From a bacterium (GTDB lineage: Bacteria > SZUA-79 > Acidulodesulfobacterales > Acidulodesulfobacteraceae), in contig JAKAKF010000028.1 of NCBI GenBank assembly GCA_021813595.1, positions 1-8,359 of the forward strand: DNA of 8,359 nt. The letters run 5' to 3'. The notes below the pieces were generated by a model that did not search any database, had not been told where the DNA came from, and saw nothing but the letters and a program-made list of their open reading frames with translations. Position numbers and translations under genes: made by a program. Shown here in pieces: positions 1-6,572 of the stretch. Each line of letters begins with the position of its first letter. Position 1 is the stretch's first letter.

Positions 1-335
1 AAGCCGAAAGCGGCTTTAACGTTATGGCTTTAAGTCCTAAAGGCGCGGTCGGGCTTATGCAGGTTATGCCCAAGACAGGCGAAGAAATGGATATTAACGT
101 CGAAAATCCTGAATTAAACATTATTGCCGGCGCAAAGTATCTTCATTACTGCCTTAAACGTTTCGGCTTTAAACCTATTACTGCTTTAGCCTGTTATAAC
201 GCAGGTCCAGATTCTGTCCGCACGGTATATATCAAAAACCGCCGCAAATTTATAATTCCGCCGTATAGACAAACCGAAATATATATTATGCGGGTTTACA
301 AGTATTATAATTATTACAGAAGATTGCTTAAATAA
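1..335 (+). CDS. Lytic transglycosylase, SLT domain (3' part; 5' end outside window)
   Basis: This is the C-terminal part of a soluble-lytic-transglycosylase-type (GH23) murein hydrolase, which cleaves the MurNAc-GlcNAc bond of peptidoglycan with formation of 1,6-anhydro-MurNAc in the periplasm. The frame is open from the left edge: codons from position 3 read AESGFNV and continue into ALSPKGAVGLMQVMP. The Glu of the ESGFN motif is the family's catalytic acid, and GLMQVMP is the second signature. Further motifs are the NIIAGAKYL stretch and the ALACYNAGP block (SLT motif III-like), with a typical short basic tail ending at TAA 333-335. The ATG at position 24 lies inside the catalytic motif and is not the true start. 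The upstream portion, where any signal peptide would be, cannot be seen, so the exact subfamily (Slt, MltC-like or a stand-alone SLT domain) is undetermined. Confidence 0.9.
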   Translation, partial: AESGFNVMALSPKGAVGLMQVMPKTGEEMDINVENPELNIIAGAKYLHYCLKRFGFKPITALACYNAGPDSVRTVYIKNRRKFIIPPYRQTEIYIMRVYKYYNYYRRLLK

Positions 336-338
336 ATA

Positions 339-347
339 TGTTATAAT
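339..347 (+). promoter_or_regulatory. Extended -10 promoter for the restriction-modification cassette
   Basis: TG-T-TATAAT forms a perfect extended -10 element (TGnTATAAT) 49 bases before the start codon of the following gene. No good -35 hexamer lies at 16-18 bases upstream, which extended -10 promoters do not strictly need. In AT-rich DNA such matches also arise by chance, so this is a moderate-confidence call. Confidence 0.45.
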
Positions 348-396
348 ATATGAAAATATATAAAATTTAATAATTTATATTTAGGAATATTTTGCA

Positions 397-1260
397 ATGA
401 CTTTATGGAATAACGAAACTGAAATTTATTTTTTTAAAGAGGCGTTAAAAAGTTTTGCTTCTCCAGAACAGCTTTTTTACAATTTAAAAGACGGATATTA
501 TGCTTACATTCCGAAAGGTGTGGATGCAGAAGGGCAGACCTTGCAGAGCAGAAATTCTCTTATAGGCGAATTTACGGAAAAATGGTGCAAAACTTTATTT
601 GAACCGATTGCCGAAGAATTAGGATTATATGCCGTAAACGGAGTCATATGCGAAGAATTGGGCTTGACGCAAAAATCAAGAGCAGATCTTGCGTTTTGTG
701 CAACTGAAAATAATAACCAAAGCGCAGAAAATATTAAATTGATTTTTGAAGTTAAAATGAGCATAATTTCTAATTACAAATTTCACAGACCTGATAAAAT
801 AGAGTTTTTAGGAGATTATAAACATCATAAAGGCAATCCGTCAATCCTTCGTTCCGATTCTATGTTAAAAGCAACCGGTAAATCCATAAATATCAGAGTT
901 TCCGGCAATGCTTCGACAAAAATTCCGATAATAATATTAGGTAACAGTCCTATTACCGATAGTTATATTAAAAAAGTTGATTTTCTTAAAACATCGGGAG
1001 TAATCCAGGGGTTTTGGTCTCTAAATCCTAAACCTACGGAAGAAAAATTTATTAAAACAACTCCGAAAGGCGGTTTTAGAACTATAGAAAGACCGGAAAT
1101 GCTTTTAGAATTAACAAGACATCTGATAGAAAGCGATATGAACTATTTTTCTTCTATGATTTCTAAACGTAATCTTGGCGAATTGATTGCTGAAGCGGAT
1201 AGAGAATCTACCGATATTGCGAAAGCGGAAAAATTTTTAAATTTAATAAATAATATATAA
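397..1260 (+). CDS. Probable type II restriction endonuclease (PD-(D/E)xK-like)
   Basis: The 287-residue protein probably cleaves the DNA sequence protected by the methyltransferase encoded 17 bases downstream. I do not recognise a named enzyme; the call rests on motif and context. Residues 95-101 (RADLAFC) followed by 115-120 (LIFEVK) give the D...(E)xK arrangement of the PD-(D/E)xK nuclease fold (D97, E118, K120), and E58 in a predicted helix (GEFTEKW) could be the extra acidic residue many family members have. A hydrophobic strand IPIIILGNSP (176-185) looks like a later core strand. No target-recognition module can be identified, so specificity is unknown. The start is supported by AGGA at 383-386, ten bases ahead of the ATG. 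No frameshift or internal stop is visible. The alternative is another nuclease-fold protein linked to DNA modification. Confidence 0.7.
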   Translation: MTLWNNETEIYFFKEALKSFASPEQLFYNLKDGYYAYIPKGVDAEGQTLQSRNSLIGEFTEKWCKTLFEPIAEELGLYAVNGVICEELGLTQKSRADLAFCATENNNQSAENIKLIFEVKMSIISNYKFHRPDKIEFLGDYKHHKGNPSILRSDSMLKATGKSINIRVSGNASTKIPIIILGNSPITDSYIKKVDFLKTSGVIQGFWSLNPKPTEEKFIKTTPKGGFRTIERPEMLLELTRHLIESDMNYFSSMISKRNLGELIAEADRESTDIAKAEKFLNLINNI

Positions 1261-1277
1261 TTAAAAAAAGAAAAATC

Positions 1278-2276
1278 ATGAAAATCATAAACGAATCCAT
1301 TGACATAAAAGAGTTAAGCGAAGAGCAAAAAAAACATATTGCGGACACGAAATCATTTCGACAATCGTCTGCGGTAAAACTAAAAAAAGGTACCGAATCA
1401 AGCGCATTTGGAACAAACGGTAGAATAAACCACGACAGTTCCCGTTTTTATAATTCCAAACTATATTCAACGCTTAAAACTAAAGAAATAGAAGACAAAG
1501 CCGAAAGAAAACTGCCCGAAGAATTGGTTAACAAATTTATATTAGGTTCTGCAGAAAATATGCATGAATTACCTGATAATTCCATACATTTAATGATTAC
1601 TTCGCCTCCTTATAATGTTTCTAAAGAATACGATAACGATCTTTCGCTGCGAGAATATTTACAACTGCTGGAAAATTCATTTAAAGAAACTTATAGAGTT
1701 TTAATTAACGGCGGCAGAGCTTGCATAAATATAGCTAATCTCGGCCGTAAACCTTACATACCGCTTTCAGATTATATTTCTACAATGATGATTAAGATAG
1801 GTTTCAATATGAGGGGCGAAATTATATGGAATAAAGCTTCAAGCGCCAGTCCATCGACTGCTTGGGGAAGTTGGATGAGTTCCGCAAATCCTATTTTAAG
1901 GGATATACACGAATATATTTTAGTTTTTTCAAAAGGCGATTACAACAGAATCGGCAAGGGCAAACAAAACACTATTACTAAAGAGCAGTTTATGGAGTGG
2001 ACTAAATCTATATGGACGATGAAAGCTGAGAGCGCAAGAAGAATAGGGCATCCTGCACCATTTCCTGAAGAGCTGCCGTTTCGTTTAATCCAGCTTTATT
2101 CTTTTAAAGACGACATTATTCTCGACCCTTTTATGGGAAGCGGAACTGTAGCGGCGGCAGCATTAAAATCAGGAAGGAAGTTTGTAGGCTATGATATTAA
2201 ACAAGAGTACATCGACCTTGCAGAAAAAAGAATTTCTTTACTTTTAAATAAACAAAATTTATTATTTGCGACGTAA
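1278..2276 (+). CDS. Beta-class DNA methyltransferase, probably N4-cytosine specific
   Basis: This 332-residue enzyme transfers a methyl group from S-adenosylmethionine to an exocyclic amino group in DNA. The catalytic motif IV is TSPPY (108-112); the SPPY form, rather than DPPY, is typical of N4-cytosine methylation, though some N6-adenine enzymes share it. The SAM-binding motif I, DPFMGSGT (283-290), comes after motif IV, which defines the beta arrangement. HPAPFP (258-263), just before motif I, is the usual motif X-like block. The central part, with WNKASSASPSTAWGSW (184-199) and RDIHEYILVFSKG (208-220), is a conserved family pattern and covers the recognition region. An N-terminal extension of about 85 residues precedes the catalytic domain. 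It is co-directional with the probable nuclease and sits 17 bases behind it, so the pair reads as a complete type II system. The ribosome-binding site is weak (AAAGAAAA), suggesting coupling to the upstream gene. Confidence 0.9.
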   Translation: MKIINESIDIKELSEEQKKHIADTKSFRQSSAVKLKKGTESSAFGTNGRINHDSSRFYNSKLYSTLKTKEIEDKAERKLPEELVNKFILGSAENMHELPDNSIHLMITSPPYNVSKEYDNDLSLREYLQLLENSFKETYRVLINGGRACINIANLGRKPYIPLSDYISTMMIKIGFNMRGEIIWNKASSASPSTAWGSWMSSANPILRDIHEYILVFSKGDYNRIGKGKQNTITKEQFMEWTKSIWTMKAESARRIGHPAPFPEELPFRLIQLYSFKDDIILDPFMGSGTVAAAALKSGRKFVGYDIKQEYIDLAEKRISLLLNKQNLLFAT

Positions 2277-2288
2277 TATTTTATTGAT

Positions 2289-2318
2289 TTGACAAATTAT
2301 ACTTAATTTTATTAAAAT
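2289..2318 (+). promoter_or_regulatory. Promoter for the exported-protein gene
   Basis: A consensus -35 TTGACA (2289-2294) is followed after 18 bases by TAAAAT (2313-2318), a fair -10; TATAAT itself is absent. It lies about 45 bases ahead of the start codon at 2363. The -10 falls inside the perfect palindrome at 2301-2323. Confidence 0.5.
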
Positions 2319-2323
2319 TAAGT
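2301..2323. repeat. Perfect AT-only inverted repeat overlapping the -10 (possible operator)
   Basis: ACTTAATTTT (2301-2310), a 3-base spacer ATT, then AAAATTAAGT (2314-2323) form a perfect 10-bp inverted repeat. It covers the spacer and -10 of the candidate promoter, where a repressor would block polymerase. It could instead be a weak terminator for the methyltransferase gene, but the arms contain only one G-C pair and no U-run follows. AT-rich composition raises the chance of coincidence. Confidence 0.4.
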
Positions 2324-2362
2324 AAATTCATTAAAAATTTAAAAAACAAGGAGCATCATAAA

Positions 2363-3133
2363 ATGACTGCAGATAAAATTATTAAAAACGGTATATTTAT
2401 TTTTAAGACCTCATTTTTATTTATTTTAGTGTTACCGGCAATTTTATTTCTTAATTTTAATCCGGCGTCGGTCAGAAAGTCGTTTGCCGACGGAAACGGC
2501 AATACGGACTGTAATGGAGTATATGCTACAAATCCTATAATTTATGCGCTTTATTTAAAGGCGAAAGGACAGGCTATAAGTAAAAACGACGTGGTTACCT
2601 ATATAAAAATAGTTAATCCGGCAAAATATAAGCATGACAGGAATAACGTGTTTTTATGGAATAAGCTATATTCTGAAGATAAGACAAGGCTGAATAAACT
2701 TATGAGCTACGTCGATTCAGTAAAATATTTTAAAAATTACGTAAAAGCGTCGCTTAGCGGCTATATAATGAATAAAGGCGGTTTCTATTTAACGTACCGC
2801 AATAAAAAGAAAGTTATAATGAACGGCATGAGAACGGACAGAAATATCGATTTCGTAAAGATAGAACACGGAAATATATATCATTTTTCAAAGCGTTTAA
2901 CGATAGTTTTTAAAAATGCGGGAAAGTTTAATTTTTTAAGTATTCCGGCAAAAAGAGCGGAAAAGTTTATCAATAAAAGAACCGGAACATTCGGTCATAT
3001 TAAAAAATCCGTTTTTCTATCCTATAATTTTATTCCTTTAACGGCAAAACACGACGTTTTAACGGTAAAAGTTTTTTGCGTTAAGGTTTACAACAATAAA
3101 AGCAAAAGTTTTTTGGTTGGAATTATAAAGTAA
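2363..3133 (+). CDS. Hypothetical exported protein
   Basis: I do not recognise this 256-residue protein. Residues 1-10 are polar and basic, 11-32 are strongly hydrophobic (IFIFKTSFLFILVLPAILFL) and a plausible signal peptidase site follows SFA at about residue 42, so the mature protein of about 210 residues should be outside the cytoplasm; an uncleaved membrane anchor is the alternative. The mature part is very basic (many Lys, Tyr, Asn). It has two cysteines, C50 near the new N-terminus and C239 near the C-terminus, which could form a disulfide closing the chain. The segment VNPAKYKHDRNNVFLWNKL (84-102) is the most motif-like stretch. The start is set by a strong AAGGAG at 2348-2353, nine bases before the ATG. 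The gene seems to be its own transcription unit: a promoter precedes it and the riboswitch operon promoter begins inside its last codons. Confidence 0.75.
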   Translation: MTADKIIKNGIFIFKTSFLFILVLPAILFLNFNPASVRKSFADGNGNTDCNGVYATNPIIYALYLKAKGQAISKNDVVTYIKIVNPAKYKHDRNNVFLWNKLYSEDKTRLNKLMSYVDSVKYFKNYVKASLSGYIMNKGGFYLTYRNKKKVIMNGMRTDRNIDFVKIEHGNIYHFSKRLTIVFKNAGKFNFLSIPAKRAEKFINKRTGTFGHIKKSVFLSYNFIPLTAKHDVLTVKVFCVKVYNNKSKSFLVGIIK

Positions 3134-3145
3134 TAATGGTATAAT
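3117..3145 (+). promoter_or_regulatory. Promoter of the TPP-riboswitch / thiamine operon
   Basis: TTGGAA (3117-3122, four of six matches to TTGACA), a 17-base spacer, and TATAAT (3140-3145) preceded by TG (3137-3138) give both a -35 and a perfect extended -10. Transcription would start near 3152, about 40 bases before the aptamer. The -35 lies within the end of the upstream gene. Confidence 0.7.
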
Positions 3146-3192
3146 TTATAATATATCGATAGTTTATATGTTTTAGGTCGGTATGCAATGAA

Positions 3193-3291
3193 ATCAGGGG
3201 TGCCGTATTATTGTAACTATGGCTGAGAGCGTAGCCGTTAAAGCACGCAACCCTTTGAACCTGATACGGATAATGCCGTCGTAGGGAAGAT
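3193..3291 (+). promoter_or_regulatory. TPP riboswitch aptamer (THI element)
   Basis: All the conserved blocks of the thiamine pyrophosphate riboswitch are present in order. They are CAGGGGTGCC (3195-3204), GGCTGAGAG (3221-3229), ACCCTTTGAACCTGAT (3250-3265), GGATAATGCCG (3269-3279) and CGTAGGGAA (3280-3288). CTGAGA binds the pyrimidine ring, and the GGATAATGCC region belongs to the pyrophosphate-sensing arm. P3 can form from GCCGTA (3202-3207) and TATGGC (3218-3223). An extra small hairpin from GCGT (3229-3232) and ACGC (3245-3248) fits the optional insertion. P1 is short (ATC with GAT). The aptamer lies about 105 bases ahead of the cofH-like start codon, which places that gene and the following thiS-thiG under thiamine control. 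Confidence 0.97.
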
Positions 3292-3395
3292 AGACTTTCT
3301 GCTTACTTTTTCTTTTCTGCAGTTTTTCTTTCCAAAAGCTTTATCTTCAGGCATAATACATTAAGCTTTAAGCAATAAATTGAAGATATATTACA
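3286..3395 (+). promoter_or_regulatory. Riboswitch expression platform (likely translational switch)
   Basis: TATCTTCA (3342-3349) can pair with TGAAGATA (3381-3388), an 8-bp helix that covers the region just ahead of the start codon at 3396. The same segment can instead pair with GAAGATA (3286-3292) at the 3' edge of the aptamer, and this second helix extends further through CTTT (3295-3298) with AAAG (3335-3338). The two pairings exclude each other. With TPP bound the 3' edge is held in the aptamer, so the start-region helix would form and block translation; without TPP the start region is free. No hairpin followed by a U-run is seen, which argues against a transcription terminator. Confidence 0.55.
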
Positions 3396-4547
3396 ATGCT
3401 TAATTTGTCGAATAATAAAAATAGTAAAACACATAAAATCGAACCGGATTATATTTTGCAAAAAGCTTTATCGGGCGAAAGACTTGATGATAATGATTTG
3501 CTTGCGCTGCTTGAAGAACAGGAAGAGAAGGCTGTTGAGGAAATTATTTTTGCGGCCGATACGCTAAATAAAAAAATTAATTCGGATAAAGTTTCGTACG
3601 TCGTTAACAGAAATATTAATTTTACGAATATTTGTAGTTTAAATTGCAAATTTTGCGGATATAAAAGAACAAAAAATTCTAAAGACGCTTTTTTATTAGA
3701 TTACGATAAGATAATCGAGAAAATTTCGGAGGGCGTAAAAAGCATCAGTATTAACGAAATATGCGTAACAGGCGGAATAAATCCGGAATTGAAATTAAAT
3801 CCGGATTATTATTTTGATTTAATTAAAACGGTAAGAAATAATTTTCCGAAACTTCATATACATGCTTTTTCGCCTCAGGAAATTTACGAACTTTCCGAAA
3901 CAACGGGTATGACGTATGCGCGGGTTATCGAAAAATTAGTTGATTGCGGCGTTAATTCCATGCCCGGAACTGCCGCTGAAATTTTAGCCGAAGAAACAAG
4001 AAAAAAGATATGCCCGCAAAAGATAAATACGGCAGAGTGGATGAAAATAATAAAAACGGCGCATTTACTCGGCGTTAAAACGTCTGCTACGGTGCTTTTC
4101 GGACATATAGAATCAAGCGGAGATTTGGCTTATCATTTAAGTATTATAAGACGTTTGCAGGATGAAACCGGCGGATTTACGGAATTTATAGCTCTGCCGT
4201 TTATTTCTCCCAAAACGTCTTTAGGAAAGTCGATAAACGGAAAGAAAATAATCGGCGAAAAAAGAGTGTTTAAATTTTATGCAATTTTAAGGCTTTTCTT
4301 GGACAATTTTAAAAATATTCAGACAAGCTGGCCTAAAATAGGCGTGTCCGCGGCTTTAAAATCTCTTGATTGCGGCATTAACGATTTCGGCGGGACTTTA
4401 ATGGAAGAAAACATAACTAAAAGCGCCGGAGGTAAATTCGGTGAATTTTTAGAGGAAAAAGAAATAATAAATTTAATAAAACATGCCGGCAAAACTCCGG
4501 TCAGAAGGGATACCGTATATAATTATATATACGAAAAAAATATATAA
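3396..4547 (+). CDS. CofH-like radical SAM enzyme in a thiamine operon (candidate dehydroglycine source)
   Basis: This 383-residue radical SAM protein reads as a member of the CofH / MqnE / MqnC group, closest to CofH. The 4Fe-4S cluster motif is C80-x3-C84-x2-C87 inside NRNINFTNICSLNCKFC. Family blocks follow in order: HIHAFSPQEI (154-163), MPGTAAEIL (189-197), TAHLLGVKTSATVLFGH (221-237), QDETGGFTEFIALPF (255-269), NIQTSWPKIG (307-316) and GGTLMEENITKSAGG (332-346). Length matches CofH. CofH cleaves tyrosine by a 5'-deoxyadenosyl radical and joins the hydroxybenzyl part to a ribitylaminouracil to make the Fo precursor of F420; the glycine part leaves as an imine. Here the gene follows a TPP riboswitch directly and is 9 bases ahead of thiS, and no cofG is nearby. 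I infer that it replaces ThiH or ThiO by feeding dehydroglycine to ThiG. A true Fo synthase subunit that merely landed here is the alternative. The start has only a weak GAAG ribosome-binding site. Confidence 0.88.
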   Translation: MLNLSNNKNSKTHKIEPDYILQKALSGERLDDNDLLALLEEQEEKAVEEIIFAADTLNKKINSDKVSYVVNRNINFTNICSLNCKFCGYKRTKNSKDAFLLDYDKIIEKISEGVKSISINEICVTGGINPELKLNPDYYFDLIKTVRNNFPKLHIHAFSPQEIYELSETTGMTYARVIEKLVDCGVNSMPGTAAEILAEETRKKICPQKINTAEWMKIIKTAHLLGVKTSATVLFGHIESSGDLAYHLSIIRRLQDETGGFTEFIALPFISPKTSLGKSINGKKIIGEKRVFKFYAILRLFLDNFKNIQTSWPKIGVSAALKSLDCGINDFGGTLMEENITKSAGGKFGEFLEEKEIINLIKHAGKTPVRRDTVYNYIYEKNI

Positions 4548-4556
4548 TAAAATTTT

Positions 4557-4760
4557 ATGAAAATAGAATTAAACGGAAACGAATATATAGTCGAACAAAA
4601 CGGTATTACGATTCAAAAACTAATCGACGAACTCAAACTTAATATAAAAAGCACTGCCGTTGCAGTAAATAAAACCATAATTTCCAAAAATTGTTACGCA
4701 GAATTCACGTTAAAAGAGAACGATAAAATAGACATGGTAACTATAGCTCCAGGAGGATAA
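4557..4760 (+). CDS. thiS: Sulfur carrier protein ThiS
   Basis: ThiS is a 67-residue ubiquitin-fold protein that carries sulfur as a C-terminal thiocarboxylate to ThiG for thiazole synthesis. The diagnostic features are the small size, the beta-grasp pattern (MKIELNGNEYIV, then TIQKLIDELKL), the AVAVNKTII segment, DKIDMVTIAPGG and the terminal Gly-Gly, on which ThiF-type adenylation and sulfur transfer occur. It starts 9 bases behind the cofH-like gene. There is no clear Shine-Dalgarno sequence, so translation is probably coupled to the upstream gene. The codons for the terminal PGG contain AGGAGG. No thiF is present in the window, so the activating enzyme must be encoded elsewhere. Confidence 0.95.
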   Translation: MKIELNGNEYIVEQNGITIQKLIDELKLNIKSTAVAVNKTIISKNCYAEFTLKENDKIDMVTIAPGG

Positions 4761-4776
4761 AAAAATAAAGATAAAA

Positions 4777-4799
4777 AAAGGTGTCAGATTTATTTATTT
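4777..4799 (+). repeat. Dispersed repeat copy (AAAGGTGTCAGATTT type) in the thiS-thiG gap
   Basis: The 23-base element starts AAAGGTGTCAGATTTATTT. It differs from the element at 6715-6737 (read on the minus strand) only at three adjacent bases (TGT versus GGA), and its AAAGGTGTCAGAT core recurs in the hairpin arms at 6573-6660. It sits inside the 69-base gap between two genes that are usually tightly spaced, so it looks like an insertion that left the operon intact. Confidence 0.65.
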
Positions 4800-4829
4800 T
4801 AATTTAAATAAAAGAGGAGGTTATATAAA

Positions 4830-5615
4830 ATGATGAAAAAAAAAGACGATATTTTAAAAATAGGAAAATACGAATTTGACTCGAGACTGCTTATCGGAAC
4901 AGGAAAATATCCCGACTTTCAAACAATGAAAGAGGCGGCGGATATTTCCGGAGCAGAAATAATAACCGTCGCCGTAAGAAGAATCGACTTTAACGCCAAA
5001 GAAAATTTATTGTCTTATATTGACCTTGATAAGTATATTCTTTTACCGAATACCGCAGGATGCTACACGGCAGAAGACGCGGTAAACACTTTGTTGCTTG
5101 CGAGAGAATTAGACGTTTTTAGAACAGACCTCGTAAAATTGGAAGTGATAGGCGATCAAAAAACCCTTTATCCCGACAATGAAGAACTGTTAAAGGCGGC
5201 AAAAATTTTAGTTAAAGAAGGATTTACGGTTATGCCTTATATGATGGACGATCCTGTCCTTGCAAAAAAACTTGAAGACATTGGATGTCCTGTAGTTATG
5301 CCGCTTGCTTCTCCTATAGGTTCAGGTTTAGGCATAAAAAATCCGTATAACATAAAAATAATTAAAGAAACGGTCTCTGTTCCCGTAATAGTCGATGCTG
5401 GAGTAGGAACGGCATCCGATGCTTGCAAAACCATGGAGCTCGGCGTTGACGGAATTCTCATTAACACGGCGATAGCCGGAGCTGCAGATCCCGTTAATAT
5501 GGCAGACGCTATGAAAAAAGCTGTAGAAGCAGGCAGACAGGCGTACCTATCGGGACGAATCCCCATGAAACTTTATGCTCAGGCTTCAACCCAAATGGAG
5601 GGAATAGTATTTTGA
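4830..5615 (+). CDS. thiG: Thiazole synthase ThiG
   Basis: ThiG joins 1-deoxy-D-xylulose 5-phosphate, dehydroglycine and sulfur from ThiS thiocarboxylate into the thiazole phosphate of thiamine. The 261-residue length is normal for this TIM-barrel family. Motifs seen are [11 protein letters not shown] (18-28), ITVAVRRID (45-53), [15 protein letters not shown] (71-85) and VKLEVIGD (102-109), which carries the Schiff-base lysine K103. Further on are [28 protein letters not shown] with the phosphate-binding loop, [13 protein letters not shown] and [12 protein letters not shown]. The start is set by GGAGG (4816-4820), nine bases before the first of two consecutive ATG codons; the second at 4833 is possible. 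The enzyme needs dehydroglycine, normally made by ThiH (from tyrosine) or ThiO (from glycine), and neither is in the window. Confidence 0.98.
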   Translation: MMKKKDDILKIGKYEFDSRLLIGTGKYPDFQTMKEAADISGAEIITVAVRRIDFNAKENLLSYIDLDKYILLPNTAGCYTAEDAVNTLLLARELDVFRTDLVKLEVIGDQKTLYPDNEELLKAAKILVKEGFTVMPYMMDDPVLAKKLEDIGCPVVMPLASPIGSGLGIKNPYNIKIIKETVSVPVIVDAGVGTASDACKTMELGVDGILINTAIAGAADPVNMADAMKKAVEAGRQAYLSGRIPMKLYAQASTQMEGIVF

Positions 5616-6511
5616 CAAAAGAAAAAAAAATAAACAAGACTTCCAAGTATTCCGCGATTCCTAAATCTGCTAATAATAATCCGCAAAAATCAAAGCCTGT
5701 AAAGTCTGTAAAATCTGTAAAGTCTGTAAAATCGGCGTTGCCTGCGTCAGACACGGGAAGCGGCACAGGAAGCGCAATAATAAGATTAAATAAATTTATA
5801 GCTATGCATACCGGCGTTTCAAGGAGAAATGCAGACGAAATTATAGAAGAGGGCAGAGTCGTAATAAATGGAAAAAAAATAAATAAACTTGCAGTTTCGG
5901 TTAAACCCGGCGACGAGGTCTCCGTCGACGGTAAAAAAATTAAATTCAAAGAAGAACCTAAAATTTATATCATGCTTAACAAACCCCAAGGATATATTAC
6001 CGCGGTAAAATCCGAAGAAGGTTTTAAGACAGTCATGGAATTGGTGAAAAAAGAAACCTTGAAATACAAGCATATATTTCCTGCGGGCAGACTCGATTTT
6101 ATGAGCGAGGGTATGCTGATACTTACCAACGACGGTGATTTTTCTTATAAATTGACGCATCCAAAATTCGACGTATTAAAAACCTATATAGTAGAAGTTA
6201 AAGGAGATCTGACGTCAGACCTTTTTAACAGGATAAAAAAAGGCGTAAGACTCGAAGAAACAGGTCTTTTAAAACCTGACGACGTAAGAATAGTCAGAAA
6301 AAATCCCAATAAGTTTATACTGTCGGTCGATTTAACCCACGGAAAAAACCGTGAAATAAGACGCCTTATGGAGTTTTTTAATCTTAAGATTTTAATGCTT
6401 AAAAGAGTAAGAATAGGCGGACTATATATAGGCGACCTGCCTTCCGGCGAATACCGCATATTGAACAAAAAAACAGCGGAATTGGCTATTTCTAACGCAG
6501 ACTCGGATTAA
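5612..6511 (+). CDS. RsuA/RluB-family rRNA pseudouridine synthase (TTG start)
   Basis: The enzyme converts a specific uridine in ribosomal RNA to pseudouridine. An S4 RNA-binding domain occupies about residues 57-105 ([21 protein letters not shown], then GRVVINGK). The catalytic domain follows from about 115: [10 protein letters not shown] (121-130), [17 protein letters not shown] (159-175) with the catalytic Asp D162, LTHPKF (181-186) and [10 protein letters not shown] (244-253). This fits the RsuA/RluB/RluE/RluF family; which uridine is targeted cannot be told, though the S4-plus-catalytic layout suits RluB. The start is TTG at 5612, overlapping the thiG stop (TTGA), with a strong GGAGGG at 5597-5602; the next in-frame ATG would cut the S4 domain. 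The first 55 residues are a basic, low-complexity tail including four VKS repeats. It is the last gene of the riboswitch operon, although its function has no obvious link to thiamine. Confidence 0.93.
   Translation: MTKEKKINKTSKYSAIPKSANNNPQKSKPVKSVKSVKSVKSALPASDTGSGTGSAIIRLNKFIAMHTGVSRRNADEIIEEGRVVINGKKINKLAVSVKPGDEVSVDGKKIKFKEEPKIYIMLNKPQGYITAVKSEEGFKTVMELVKKETLKYKHIFPAGRLDFMSEGMLILTNDGDFSYKLTHPKFDVLKTYIVEVKGDLTSDLFNRIKKGVRLEETGLLKPDDVRIVRKNPNKFILSVDLTHGKNREIRRLMEFFNLKILMLKRVRIGGLYIGDLPSGEYRILNKKTAELAISNADSD
5699..5734 (+). repeat. Four 9-bp tandem repeats encoding VKS units
   Basis: The unit GTAAARTCY (R = G or A) is repeated four times in frame, alternating GTAAAGTCT and GTAAAATCT, with the last ending TCG. 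It encodes VKS four times in the basic N-terminal tail of the pseudouridine synthase. Slippage would change the tail length in steps of three residues without shifting the frame. Confidence 0.9.
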
Positions 6512-6572
6512 TATGTTAATATGAGGCAGCGCAAATAAATAAATATTTTTCTGCTTCGGTTTGCCGTCAAGC

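Noticed and set aside
24..335. Lytic transglycosylase starting at the ATG at 24
   Set aside because: The in-frame codons before it encode the catalytic ESGFN motif, so the ATG is internal.
3291..3350. Rho-independent terminator in the riboswitch leader
   Set aside because: There are T-rich stretches, but none directly follows a stable GC-rich hairpin. The alternative pairings point to start-site blocking instead.
3396..4547. Assignment of the radical SAM gene as MqnC or MqnE (futalosine menaquinone pathway)
   Set aside because: The blocks MPGTAAEIL, GGFTEFIALPF and GGTLMEENITKSAGG fit CofH better, where MqnC has a GGGAEIL-type block. No mqn genes are nearby.
5237..5949. Minus-strand open frames across the thiG-rlu junction
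   Set aside because: They are antisense to well-supported genes, carry low-complexity Ser/Thr/Phe-rich translations and have no recognisable domain or ribosome-binding site.
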